Source of the DNA: an uncultured Lachnospiraceae bacterium
GTDB taxonomy: Bacteria; Bacillota; Clostridia; Lachnospirales; Lachnospiraceae
Reading direction: 5' to 3'
NCBI GenBank assembly: GCA_934317005.1
Contig: CAKREB010000014.1
Span: 1 to 64,000, forward strand
DNA length: 64,000 bases
Of this stretch, positions 17,775 through 26,398 are shown piece after piece. Within the stretch, counting starts at the first letter, position 1. The number at the start of each line of letters is the position of its first letter. Below the pieces are notes generated by a model. That model saw nothing but the letters and a program-made list of their open reading frames with translations. It did not search any database and had not been told where the DNA came from. The position numbers and the translations under genes are program-made.

Positions 17775-18974
17775 ATGTTAAATAAGAAATCTGTTGATGA
17801 TATCAACGTAAAAGGAAAAAAAGTATTAGTAAGATGTGACTTTAATGTGCCATTACAGGATGGAAAGATTACAGACGAGAACCGTTTGGTTGCAGCACTT
17901 CCTACTATCAAGAAGCTGATCGCTGATGGCGGTAAGATTATTCTCTGCTCTCATTTAGGTAAGCCAAAGGGAGAGCCAAAGCCAGAGCTTTCATTAGCAC
18001 CGGTTGCTAAGAGATTGACAGAGTTATTAGGTCAGGAAGTTAAGTTTGCAGCAGATGCCAATGTTGTTGGCGACAATGCAAAGGCAGCAGTTGCAGCTAT
18101 GAATGATGGTGATGTGATCCTTCTTGAAAATACACGTTACAGAGTAGAAGAAACAAAGAACGGAGAAGAGTTCTCTAAGGAACTTGCTTCTTTAGCAGAT
18201 GTATTTGTAAATGATGCATTTGGTACAGCTCATAGAGCACATTGCTCTAACGTTGGTGTAACAAAGTTTGTAAAGGGTGACTGTGTAGTTGGTTATCTGA
18301 TGCAGAAGGAAATTGATTTCCTCGGAAATGCAGTAAACAATCCGGAAAGACCATTCGTAGCTATTCTTGGTGGTGCTAAGGTTTCTTCTAAGATTTCTGT
18401 TATCGAAAATCTTTTAGACAAGGTAGACACACTGATCATCGGTGGTGGTATGGCATATACATTTATGGCTGCTCACGGTGAGGAAGTTGGAAAGTCACTT
18501 TTGGAAGAGGATTACAAGGATTATGCACTTAAAATGGAGAAGAAGGCTGAAGAAAAGGGCGTTAAGCTTTTGATTCCTATTGATACAACAGTAGCAGATG
18601 ACTTCTCTAATGATGCAAACTTTAAGGTAGTAGGTCGTGGAGAAATTCCGGCTGACATGGAAGGTCTTGATATCGGACCTAAGACAGCAGAACTTTTCGC
18701 AGATGCTATTAAGGGTGCTAAGACAGTTGTTTGGAATGGACCAATGGGCTGCTTCGAGATGCCTAACTTTGCAAAGGGAACAATCGCAGTTGCAGAAGCA
18801 ATGGCTGAGTTAAAGGATGCTACAACAATCATCGGTGGTGGTGATTCCGCAGCAGCTTGTAACCAGTTAGGCTTTGGTGACAAGATGACACATATCTCAA
18901 CAGGTGGTGGAGCTTCTCTTGAATTCTTAGAGGGTAAGGATCTTCCTGGTGTTGTAGCAGCAGATGACAAATAA
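17775..18974 (+). CDS. pgk: Phosphoglycerate kinase
   Basis: Transfers phosphate from 1,3-bisphosphoglycerate to ADP. The 399 residues are the usual length. N-terminal substrate-binding RCDFNVPLQDG (about 21-31) and HLGKPKGEP are present, as is the central NDAFGTAHRAH block and C-terminal nucleotide-binding VWNGPMGCFE and GGGDSAAA. GGAGGAAAG precedes the ATG. Codon bias matches gap. It lies between gap and tpiA, the order common in Firmicutes. Confidence 0.97.
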   Translation: MLNKKSVDDINVKGKKVLVRCDFNVPLQDGKITDENRLVAALPTIKKLIADGGKIILCSHLGKPKGEPKPELSLAPVAKRLTELLGQEVKFAADANVVGDNAKAAVAAMNDGDVILLENTRYRVEETKNGEEFSKELASLADVFVNDAFGTAHRAHCSNVGVTKFVKGDCVVGYLMQKEIDFLGNAVNNPERPFVAILGGAKVSSKISVIENLLDKVDTLIIGGGMAYTFMAAHGEEVGKSLLEEDYKDYALKMEKKAEEKGVKLLIPIDTTVADDFSNDANFKVVGRGEIPADMEGLDIGPKTAELFADAIKGAKTVVWNGPMGCFEMPNFAKGTIAVAEAMAELKDATTIIGGGDSAAACNQLGFGDKMTHISTGGGASLEFLEGKDLPGVVAADDK

Positions 18975-18983
18975 TTGCTGTTT

Positions 18984-19035
18984 GCAAAATATTAAATATT
19001 GAAATTTTGCTGTTCACAGCTTTGACTGTGAGCAG
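18984..19035 (+). other. Paired hairpins between pgk and tpiA
   Basis: GCAAAAT (18984-18990) can pair with ATTTTGC (19004-19010), and GCTG-TCACAG (19009-19020) with CTGTGA-CAGC (19026-19034). There is no T-run, so these look like mRNA processing or stability structures inside the pgk-tpiA transcript. Confidence 0.4.
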
Positions 19036-19089
19036 CATTTATAAATTAGCAAAATGTGCCGCCAGATGGGCACAGAAATGAGGATAAAA

Positions 19090-19836
19090 ATGGCAAGAAA
19101 GAGAATTATTGCAGGAAACTGGAAAATGAACAAAACTCCTAGTGAAGCAGTTGCTTTAGTAGAAGAGTTAAAGGATTTAGTAAAGAATGACGCTGTAGAC
19201 GTTGTTTACTGTGTACCGGCAATCGATATTGTACCTGTTGTAGAAGCTACAAAGGGCACAAATGTTGCTGTAGGTGCTGAAAACATGTACTTTGAAGAGA
19301 GTGGTGCATACACTGGTGAAATCTCAGCAGCTATGTTAGTAGATGCCGGGGTAAAATATGTTATCATTGGTCATTCAGAGCGTCGTGATTACTTCAAAGA
19401 GGATGACTGCCTCTTAAACAAGAAAGTAAAGAAAGCATTTGAAGCTGGTTTAACTCCAATCCTTTGCTGTGGTGAATCATTAGAGCAGAGAGAGATGGGT
19501 GTAACAATGGATTGGATCCGTTATCAGATTAAGTCTGATCTTGCAGGTGTTACTGCAGATCAGGTTAAGGAAATGGTTATCGCATATGAGCCAATCTGGG
19601 CTATCGGTACAGGTAAGACAGCTACTTCTGATCAGGCACAGGAAGTTTGCAAGGGCATCCGTGACTGCATCGCTGAAGTATATGGTACTGATACAGCAGA
19701 GGCTGTTCGTATCCAGTATGGTGGATCTATGAATGCAGGAAATGCAGCAGAGTTACTTGCAAAGCCTGACATTGATGGTGGTCTGATCGGTGGAGCTTCT
19801 TTAAAGGCTGACTTTGGAAAAGTTGTAAACGCATAA
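19090..19836 (+). CDS. tpiA: Triosephosphate isomerase
   Basis: Interconverts dihydroxyacetone phosphate and glyceraldehyde-3-phosphate. The 248 residues carry the catalytic Lys12 in GNWKMNKT, the catalytic His in IGHSERR (about 95) and the catalytic Glu in AYEPIWAIGTGKTA (about 167), plus phosphate-binding QYGGSMNAGN. I chose ATG 19090 with GAGGA five bases upstream; the upstream frame from 19054 is not supported by an RBS. It is co-oriented with pgk and ends at a strong bidirectional terminator. Confidence 0.96.
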   Translation: MARKRIIAGNWKMNKTPSEAVALVEELKDLVKNDAVDVVYCVPAIDIVPVVEATKGTNVAVGAENMYFEESGAYTGEISAAMLVDAGVKYVIIGHSERRDYFKEDDCLLNKKVKKAFEAGLTPILCCGESLEQREMGVTMDWIRYQIKSDLAGVTADQVKEMVIAYEPIWAIGTGKTATSDQAQEVCKGIRDCIAEVYGTDTAEAVRIQYGGSMNAGNAAELLAKPDIDGGLIGGASLKADFGKVVNA

Positions 19837-19874
19837 TTTTGAAACGATTTTGTTTCGAGAGATTTACAGATATA

Positions 19875-19926
19875 ATCAAAAAGTGGCAATTACTCATTTG
19901 CGTAAGAGTAATTGCCACTTTTTGAT
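19875..19926. terminator. Bidirectional terminator, tpiA / chemoreceptor
   Basis: A perfect 21-bp stem pairs 19875-19895 with 19906-19926 around a 10-base loop. It ends in T-runs on both strands between convergent genes. Confidence 0.9.
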
Positions 19927-19940
19927 TGCAAGAGGTTTGA

Positions 19941-21722
19941 TTAATAGTGGAACTTTTTCAAAGCCTCTGTTAAGTTATGTACGTTTTCAGATAAGGTTTC
20001 TACCAAAGCGGTAGATTCTGTTACGGCATGTTCTAACTCTGTTGTCATGCTGGAGGTTTCCTCTGTGGAAGCTGCATTGTCTGTAGCTAATGAGCTTAAT
20101 GTGTCTACGCTTCCCATAACCTTATCCTTCTGTTCGTTTACTTCAGTGATATGCTCTGTAATAATGTTAGTAGAATCAATGCAGGCATGTAAAGCATTCT
20201 GCATGTTATTGAACATATCAGTTGTATTGTTCAAGGCATCTAACTGTTCCTGCGAGATTTCCTTAATGCGGTCCATGATTTCAATTGACTTAGCAGAGTT
20301 TGCAGTCAATTCATCGATAATGCTGTTGATTTCTCTTGCAGCAGCATCAGACTGTGTGGCAAGATTACCAATTTCGCCGGCAACGACAGCAAAGCCTTTT
20401 CCGGATTCACCGGCACGCGCGGCTTCAATCGATGCGTTCAAGGATAACAGGTTTGTCTGAGAAGCAATCTCTGAGATCAATTCAGCAGCCTGATGAATCT
20501 TTTCAACTGAAATATTGGTTGTTTCTGTCTGAGAGTACATCTCTTTGACATCTGTGGTTGTCTGTGTGTTGATGGATATTAAGTTGTGCAGTGTTTCCAT
20601 TGATTTATCAGAATAATTCTGCATATTCTTTGTGTTTTCATCCAAAGATACTGCCTCATTGGCTGTCTGTCCGATGTTCTGTGAAATGACATTGATACCT
20701 GCGGAAGCTTCTGAAGTGGAACCAGCCTGATTTGTACTGTTTTCTGCGATTTCATTGACAGCAAGCGAAACATTCTGAATAGAATCTCCCATAGAAGAGA
20801 AGTTGTTTCCAAAAGTAGATACAGCTGTTGCTAAACCATCAGATGTTTCTGTTACATGGGAAAGCAGTGTCACCATATTTGTCTGTGCTTCATTTAACGC
20901 CTGGGCAGTGCGTCCTAACTCATTCTTTCCGGACACATCAACAGGAGTAGACAGATCGCCTTTTGATAAGCGGAGAGCAAGTTTTTGAATCTTTTCCAAT
21001 GGTCCGCAGATCTGGCGTCCAAGTAACTTGGATATAACAAATGAAATAACTAACAATATAATAGTAGAAACAGCAATCGTTCCTATAAATGTATTAAATT
21101 TTGCATTGATAGAAGTTTCAACGCCCTTCATATCGGCACGCATATCATCTACATAGTTTCCGGTAGATACAGCCCATCCCCACGGTTCAAACATCTGGGA
21201 ATATGCAATCTTAGGGGCAACTGTCTTACCATCTGATTTTGTAAAGTAGAATTCGTTGAATCCGCCCTTTTCGGAGCTGTTACATTTTTTCATGATCTCC
21301 TGAATGATCATGACACCGTTCTGATCCTTTAACTCATGACGATTATTACCTTCCTGATCGGCAAGGATTGGATGCATGACAAGTGTATAATCTTTATCAT
21401 CAATCCAAAAATATCCGCTGTCGTCATCTCCGTAGCGCATTCCACGGATTACGGTCAGAGCATCCTTTTTAGCTGTTTCTTCAGAAATGCCTTCTGCCTG
21501 AATACGGTCATACTCTGTCTGTAATATTTTGATAACAGATTGTACCTGAGATTTGATCTCAAGACGATAGCCCTCATTTTTGGCATTTGTGTATTCCTTT
21601 TGCGACATGTTTGTCGTTGTTTTGATATTGTAGACAGAGATTCCTACAAGAATCAGGGCTACATAAAAGACTAACGACATATTAATCCAGGTTAGCAGGT
21701 TTTTGACTTTCATATTTTTCAT
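19941..21722 (-). CDS. Methyl-accepting chemotaxis protein with Cache sensor
   Basis: A 593-residue chemoreceptor. TM1 is at about 9-30, followed by an extracellular single-Cache region (GYFWIDDKDYTLVMHP and AVSTGNYVDD are typical), TM2 near 205-225, a HAMP domain, and a cytoplasmic signalling coiled coil whose conserved tip includes EAARAGESGKGFAVVA. It would sense small metabolites and control CheA. I chose ATG 21722, seven codons inside the longest frame, because GGGGGG lies four bases upstream. No other chemotaxis gene is near except the YjfB-like protein at 26.0 kb. Confidence 0.92.
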   Translation of the reverse strand: MKNMKVKNLLTWINMSLVFYVALILVGISVYNIKTTTNMSQKEYTNAKNEGYRLEIKSQVQSVIKILQTEYDRIQAEGISEETAKKDALTVIRGMRYGDDDSGYFWIDDKDYTLVMHPILADQEGNNRHELKDQNGVMIIQEIMKKCNSSEKGGFNEFYFTKSDGKTVAPKIAYSQMFEPWGWAVSTGNYVDDMRADMKGVETSINAKFNTFIGTIAVSTIILLVISFVISKLLGRQICGPLEKIQKLALRLSKGDLSTPVDVSGKNELGRTAQALNEAQTNMVTLLSHVTETSDGLATAVSTFGNNFSSMGDSIQNVSLAVNEIAENSTNQAGSTSEASAGINVISQNIGQTANEAVSLDENTKNMQNYSDKSMETLHNLISINTQTTTDVKEMYSQTETTNISVEKIHQAAELISEIASQTNLLSLNASIEAARAGESGKGFAVVAGEIGNLATQSDAAAREINSIIDELTANSAKSIEIMDRIKEISQEQLDALNNTTDMFNNMQNALHACIDSTNIITEHITEVNEQKDKVMGSVDTLSSLATDNAASTEETSSMTTELEHAVTESTALVETLSENVHNLTEALKKFHY

Positions 21723-21809
21723 GATTCCCCCCATTCTGTACATTTTTTAGATGAAAATTTTATCGAAAGACAGGTTTTATGGGAAGTGTACAAAACCACA
21801 AAATCTGGT

Positions 21810-21831
21810 GTATGAATAATGGTATTCATAC
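21810..21831. other. Inverted repeat in chemoreceptor leader
   Basis: GTATGAATA (21810-21818) pairs perfectly with TATTCATAC (21823-21831). It lies in the putative 5' leader of the minus-strand chemoreceptor and could be an operator or RNA hairpin. Nothing else was recognised in 21744-22060 beyond the promoter. Confidence 0.4.
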
Positions 21832-21912
21832 GGTGTGTTTGGTTAAGCTGCGACTATGGAAACGTAGAAGCTTATCATGTTATTTTCGCAAAAACGTAAG
21901 TCGTAACAAGTT

Positions 21913-21941
21913 ACTATATGATTGTAACACAAAATTGACAA
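21913..21941 (-). promoter_or_regulatory. Candidate chemoreceptor promoter
   Basis: Minus strand TTGTCA (21941-21936), 17-base spacer, TATAGT (21918-21913). It would give a leader of about 185 bases. No good sigma-D (TAAA/GCCGATAA) promoter was seen. Confidence 0.5.
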
Positions 21942-22077
21942 AAATGGGAGAAAATGTTAGCTTTTTATGCGAAAGTGGGAGAAAAAATAAAGACTGTCTG
22001 TACGTTTTGTAAAAAAGGCGTAAAGTTTATGTAAAATTGCTAGGAAAAATCCTATAGCTTTTTGGCATTTCTGTGCT

Positions 22078-22083
22078 TATAAT
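22078..22083 (+). promoter_or_regulatory. Candidate -10 of the CotH cluster
   Basis: A perfect TATAAT lies 62 bases before the cotH-like start, without a clear -35. Confidence 0.4.
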
Positions 22084-22139
22084 AGCGATATGGAGGTATG
22101 AACAGAAGTAAAATATAATATACAGAAATGGGGATTATC

Positions 22140-24416
22140 ATGATTATGAAAAAACGTATTTGGATAGCAGCATTGGCACTGGCTGCAGGTTCGTTCGCAG
22201 CAACGGGATTTTGTGAAACAACTGTGTATGCAGCAGAGGATCAGGCACAAAAGATATCGAAGGTGACTATGTCAAAAGAAAGCGGATGCTATGATGAAGC
22301 ATTTTCGCTAAAGCTTACCTGTGAAGGGGCAGATAAGATTTACTACACCACGGATGGCAGTGATCCAACAGTAAGTAAGACGCGAAAGGAATATGGAAGT
22401 AGGGTTTCGGTAACTGACAGAAAACAGGATCAAAATGTAGTTTCTGCAGTAGACCCGGCTTTGTTTGACTGTGCCTATGCTACCTATAAAAATGGAAAGA
22501 TTGGTGATCAGTACAGTGTACCAAAGGATAGTGAAGTGGATAAGGCTACCTTGATCAAGGCAGCAGGTCTGTTGTCAGATGGAACTTATACGGCTGTAGC
22601 TTCTAACACATATTTTGTCGGGAAGATGACAGAACACATTCAGGGAATAGAGGAATCGTGCAAAAATGCAGGCATTCCGCTTTCTATCATGTCTGTTTCG
22701 ATGGAGTATAGTGATCTTTTTGACTATGAAAAGGGAATCTATGTCAAAGGAAAAGTATTTGACGATGCATTGGGAGTATATAAGAAGGAACATGGTGCAG
22801 ATGCGACTTATGATCCGTTGAATAGCCGTAATGTTGTAGATGTTACAAGAAAGCTGGAGGCAAATTATACACAGCGTGGTTCAGCTTGGGAGCGTGCTGC
22901 GCATATTGATTATCTGGAAAGTGATGGTGTAACAACAAAGTGTAAGCTTCAACAGGACTGTGGCATTAGAATGCAGGGAAATTATTCCCGTTCCGATTAT
23001 CAGAAGGGCTTTCGGTTATATGCGAAGAAGGAATACGGTGATAAGAACTTTAAATATGCTTTCTTTGGAGAAGACTTAAAGGATGATGCCGGTAAGACAA
23101 AGGATAAATTTAAGAAGCTTGTGCTTCGCAATGGCGGAAACGGTGCATTTCTTGCAAAGTATAATGATGCATACTGGCAGTCTTTGATTACGGATCTGTC
23201 ATGTGATACACAGGCGGCAAGAGTCTGTGTCGTGTACCTGAACGGTGAATACTGGGGACTGTATATCTTAGAAGAGGATTATGATGACAGCTATTTTGAA
23301 AATACACATGGAGTCAATAAAGATGATGTCGTAGTCTATAAAGGAGATGCAGAAAAATATGAAAGTGGATATAAATTAGATGAAGGAACACTGCCATCAG
23401 GGGTGACAGACGAAGGATATTATTTGCAGGAGTTAATGCTTTTCTTTGAAACACACAGTGATCTGAAAAAAGAAAGTGATTATCAGGAATTTACAAAGTT
23501 AGTAGATACTGATTCGTTCCTGGATTACTTTGCCGTACAGATATGGATCAACAATAAGTGGGACTGGCCGGGGAAAAACTGGTCTATGTGGAAAACAGCG
23601 CAGACAGACGGAGCTAATACATATGCAGACGGAAGATGGAGACTTTCTTTCTATGATCTGGATTTTGGTGGAGTAAGCGGTGCCTCAGATGTAAGCACCA
23701 ATACAATACGGGATGATAACTATAAGGACTACGGACTGTTAGATATGGATACGAAAAATCCTGTGGTATTAAGCTATGCATATCTGATGAGCAATCCATC
23801 CTTCCGAAAGGAGTTTTCAGACAAACTAAAAGAGTTAAGCAGCAAAAACTTTGAAACAGAGGCAGCAATTAATGCATTACAGAAGTATCGTGATGTATAT
23901 CAGCCGCTGTATCAGCAGTTTTTTACAAGATATTTTGGAGAAGACAATGCTGCGAAGTTTACAAAGGATGCGGTATATGGAGGATATGGAAGCTATTCCT
24001 GCATACAGGGCTTTTTGAAAAGACGTTCCAAATATATTCAGAAGATGCTTGACTGGGTAGAAACTTTCTATAGCACACATACCGTTTACAACAGCGCATT
24101 GCCACCGGAAAATGATCCTGATTCAGATCTGACAGAGAAAAAGACAATTTCTAAGCTTGCAGTCACAGCGGTAAAAGGAAAGAAAGTCATTACGGTTAAG
24201 ACGGTTAAAAAGGCAAAAGTTACAGTGACATTATCTTCTAAGCTGATCAAAAATGGAAAGAAGACAGTGAAAAAGCTTACGATTGCTTCCGGTAAAAATA
24301 AAAATGGCACCGTAAAGATTTCTTTGTCAAAGAAATTGACAAGGGGGATTAAGATTTCGGTTAAGGTATCGAAGAATGGTTATGCGACGAAGACAAAGAC
24401 GATAAAGGTAAAATAG
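22140..24416 (+). CDS. Secreted CotH-kinase-fold protein
   Basis: A 758-residue secreted protein. Residues 1-32 form a signal peptide ending near VYAAED. A chitobiase C-terminal-like segment follows (YYTTDGSDPTVSKT, about 60-75). The middle is a CotH-type kinase-like domain: RMQGNYSRSDYQKGFR, LRNGGNG, YLNGEYWGLYILEEDYD and YDLDFGG are its characteristic blocks. In Bacillus CotH phosphorylates spore-coat proteins; here the signal peptide suggests action outside. The last 90 residues are a Lys- and Thr-rich beta domain (VKGKKVITVKTVKK) of the kind used as a wall-associated repeat. ATG 22140 has TGGGG six bases upstream. It heads a CotH-VTC-DUF4956 operon. Confidence 0.85.
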   Translation: MIMKKRIWIAALALAAGSFAATGFCETTVYAAEDQAQKISKVTMSKESGCYDEAFSLKLTCEGADKIYYTTDGSDPTVSKTRKEYGSRVSVTDRKQDQNVVSAVDPALFDCAYATYKNGKIGDQYSVPKDSEVDKATLIKAAGLLSDGTYTAVASNTYFVGKMTEHIQGIEESCKNAGIPLSIMSVSMEYSDLFDYEKGIYVKGKVFDDALGVYKKEHGADATYDPLNSRNVVDVTRKLEANYTQRGSAWERAAHIDYLESDGVTTKCKLQQDCGIRMQGNYSRSDYQKGFRLYAKKEYGDKNFKYAFFGEDLKDDAGKTKDKFKKLVLRNGGNGAFLAKYNDAYWQSLITDLSCDTQAARVCVVYLNGEYWGLYILEEDYDDSYFENTHGVNKDDVVVYKGDAEKYESGYKLDEGTLPSGVTDEGYYLQELMLFFETHSDLKKESDYQEFTKLVDTDSFLDYFAVQIWINNKWDWPGKNWSMWKTAQTDGANTYADGRWRLSFYDLDFGGVSGASDVSTNTIRDDNYKDYGLLDMDTKNPVVLSYAYLMSNPSFRKEFSDKLKELSSKNFETEAAINALQKYRDVYQPLYQQFFTRYFGEDNAAKFTKDAVYGGYGSYSCIQGFLKRRSKYIQKMLDWVETFYSTHTVYNSALPPENDPDSDLTEKKTISKLAVTAVKGKKVITVKTVKKAKVTVTLSSKLIKNGKKTVKKLTIASGKNKNGTVKISLSKKLTRGIKISVKVSKNGYATKTKTIKVK

Positions 24417-24454
24417 TAATCTGAAAAACTTATGGTTAAAGCAGGTGAAAGGAT

Positions 24455-25195
24455 ATGGGAGCGGTCAATACAGTATTTAAACGATATGAGAAGAAATATC
24501 ATCTGACGCAGGAACAGTATCAGAGATTCCGGCAGCTCATAGAACCATATATGCAGGTGGATGAGTATGGAAAAAGCACCATCTGTAATATTTACTATGA
24601 TACGGAAAGCTTTGATCTGATCCGTGCATCTATTGAAAAGCCGGTATATAAAGAAAAACTGCGTCTACGTAGCTATGGAGTTCCTAAGGCGTCAGACAAT
24701 GTGTTTCTGGAGATCAAAAAGAAATATCGGGGGATCGTATATAAAAGAAGAATTGTCATGCCATTAGAACAGGCGCAGAAGGGGATTAGAAGCAGAAATA
24801 TACCGGATGACAGCCAGATCGGACGGGAAATAAATTATTTTTTAAAACATTATGATCTCATGCCACGCTTATTTCTGGCGTATGACAGGATTGCCATGTA
24901 TGGAAAAGAAAATGAAAATCTGCGCATGACATTTGATTTTGCGATACGAAGCAGAGAAGATACATTGGATCTGTCAGAAGGAGATAGTGGAGAACTGTAT
25001 TTTGACGGGGATGATGTGCTTTTAGAGATCAAGGCAGAGAAGGCGTATCCGTTATGGCTGGTGAGAGCGTTGGAAGAGTGTAATATTTATCCGGAATCTT
25101 TTTCAAAGTACGGTAACATTTATAAGAAAACATTGTTACCAAAGTATTTGAAAATGGTTTCAAAAGATAGTAAGAGCGCAAAAAAATTAAAATGA
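24455..25195 (+). CDS. VTC-domain (polyphosphate polymerase-like) protein
   Basis: A 246-residue protein with a CYTH/VTC tunnel fold. Basic and acidic residues that line the tunnel can be seen in FKRYEKKYHL (N-terminus), EKLRLRSYG (about 69-77), FLEIKKKYRGIVYKRR (about 86-102) and the late VLLEIKAEKAYPLWL. In yeast Vtc4 this fold makes polyphosphate from ATP. No membrane segment is present; the following DUF4956 membrane protein is its usual neighbour. Its 3' end carries one copy of a 35-bp sequence that recurs 68 bp downstream. Confidence 0.88.
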   Translation: MGAVNTVFKRYEKKYHLTQEQYQRFRQLIEPYMQVDEYGKSTICNIYYDTESFDLIRASIEKPVYKEKLRLRSYGVPKASDNVFLEIKKKYRGIVYKRRIVMPLEQAQKGIRSRNIPDDSQIGREINYFLKHYDLMPRLFLAYDRIAMYGKENENLRMTFDFAIRSREDTLDLSEGDSGELYFDGDDVLLEIKAEKAYPLWLVRALEECNIYPESFSKYGNIYKKTLLPKYLKMVSKDSKSAKKLK

Positions 25196-25233
25196 TTACA
25201 TTGTTACTAAAGCATTTGAAAATAGTTTCAAAA
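25131..25233. repeat. Imperfect direct repeat spanning the VTC gene 3' end
   Basis: The 35 bases at 25131-25165 recur at 25199-25233 with three differences, all transitions. The first copy is inside the VTC gene and the second lies just after its stop. The 68-base offset is not a multiple of three. It looks like a recent tandem duplication. Confidence 0.8.
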
Positions 25234-25276
25234 AAGACAGATAAAATAAGAGATTACGAAAGGATTGAAGGAAACT

Positions 25277-25951
25277 ATGTTTGGCAGTATTTTACAAATG
25301 ACAGGAGGATCGCTGTCTGTTGCATCGGCATTGATTTGTACGGTGACTTCCATGATTCTGGGATTTTTGATCGCAGCATGTTATTATCTTAGCGGAAAGG
25401 GAAGTAAGAACTTTTGCATTGCACTGGTAGTTCTTCCGGCGCTGGTTCAGACCGTGATCATGATGGTAAATGGCAATATGGGAACGGGAATTGCGATTGT
25501 CGGTGCGTTCAGTCTGATCCGTTTTCGCTCTATGGCAGGTAACAGCCGTGACATAAGCTGTATCTTTTTTGCTATGGTAATCGGGCTTGCGACAGGAATG
25601 GGATATTTGACTTATGCAGTATTTGTGACTTTATTTATTGGTGTAGTTATGGTATGCTTATATAAGATACCATTTCAGACGCAAAGCGAGAAGCAGCAGT
25701 CATTAAAAGTGACTATCTATGAAGATTTAGACTATACAGAGATTTTTGAAGATCTGTTTCAGGAGTATCTGGTATCGTATGAGCTGCGTTCTGTCAAGAC
25801 GGTCAATATGGGCAGTATGTACCAGATTCATTATGTGATCGAGCAGAAGGACAGAGGGAAGGAAAAGGAGTTTCTGGATGCATTGCGCTGCCGGAATGGA
25901 AATCTTACAATTGTGTGTAGCAGAGTGTCTACACCGTCCGACCAGCTATAA
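25277..25951 (+). CDS. DUF4956 membrane protein
   Basis: A 224-residue protein with about four membrane segments in the first 125 residues, including the conserved GTGIAIVGAFSLIRFRS block, and a soluble C-terminal alpha/beta domain. DUF4956 proteins occur next to VTC and CotH proteins in many Firmicutes, suggesting a membrane-bound complex that makes or moves polyphosphate or phosphorylated polymers. ATG 25277 is preferred over TTG 25265; AAGGA lies close upstream. Confidence 0.85.
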   Translation: MFGSILQMTGGSLSVASALICTVTSMILGFLIAACYYLSGKGSKNFCIALVVLPALVQTVIMMVNGNMGTGIAIVGAFSLIRFRSMAGNSRDISCIFFAMVIGLATGMGYLTYAVFVTLFIGVVMVCLYKIPFQTQSEKQQSLKVTIYEDLDYTEIFEDLFQEYLVSYELRSVKTVNMGSMYQIHYVIEQKDRGKEKEFLDALRCRNGNLTIVCSRVSTPSDQL

Positions 25952-26041
25952 ATTAGTTGTGTGGTGGCAGGTTTGGCACAAAGTTATTGATATTTAAATC
26001 TGGTTTTTGAATCAGATGCGTTTGCAAAAGGAGGGATTGTT

Positions 26042-26242
26042 ATGGATACAATGGATATTGCAGCACTTTCGGTTGGAATGTCACAGGCAAGCGTGATGAA
26101 CAGTGTAGGAACAGCAGTTCTTGCAAAAAGTCTGGATACGATGGAACAGACCGGAAGCAGTATGATCGATATGATGGAACGCTCCATGATGGAAAAATCA
26201 GTCAATCCAAATCTTGGGGCAAATATTGACATTATGGTATGA
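26042..26242 (+). CDS. YjfB-family putative motility protein
   Basis: A 66-residue protein that matches the small YjfB family by MDIAALSVGMSQASV at the start, a Met- and Glu-rich helix in the middle, and NPNLGANIDIMV at the end. The family is annotated as putative motility protein from its link with flagellar genes; the function is unproven. The SD is AGGAGGG. It is its own unit between DUF4956 and gpmI, with a perfect 14-bp palindrome (GGTATGATCATACC, 26236-26249) at its stop codon. Confidence 0.82.
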   Translation: MDTMDIAALSVGMSQASVMNSVGTAVLAKSLDTMEQTGSSMIDMMERSMMEKSVNPNLGANIDIMV

Positions 26243-26265
26243 TCATACCTCAAGCAAAGAAGTAG

Positions 26266-26291
26266 ATGCCTGCGAAAGCGGGCATTTATTA
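26266..26291 (+). terminator. Terminator after yjfB-like gene
   Basis: ATGCCTGC (26266-26273) pairs with GCGGGCAT (26278-26285) through a GAAA tetraloop. The T-run is weak. Confidence 0.6.
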
Positions 26292-26297
26292 CTATAA

Positions 26298-26326
26298 TTG
26301 ACTTGTATCGCCAAATCATGTATACT
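26298..26326 (+). promoter_or_regulatory. gpmI promoter
   Basis: TTGACT (26298-26303), 17-base spacer, TATACT (26321-26326). A small AAAGAC/GTCTTT hairpin follows at 26342-26358. Confidence 0.8.
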
Positions 26327-26398
26327 TTTACATCGGAATAAAAGACATTTTTGTCTTTCGAATATATTGATATGCATAAGCAGGAAAGGATTAGAATT

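Noticed and set aside
21779..22012. 77-codon frame upstream of the CotH gene
   Set aside because: It covers the chemoreceptor promoter and shows no protein similarity.
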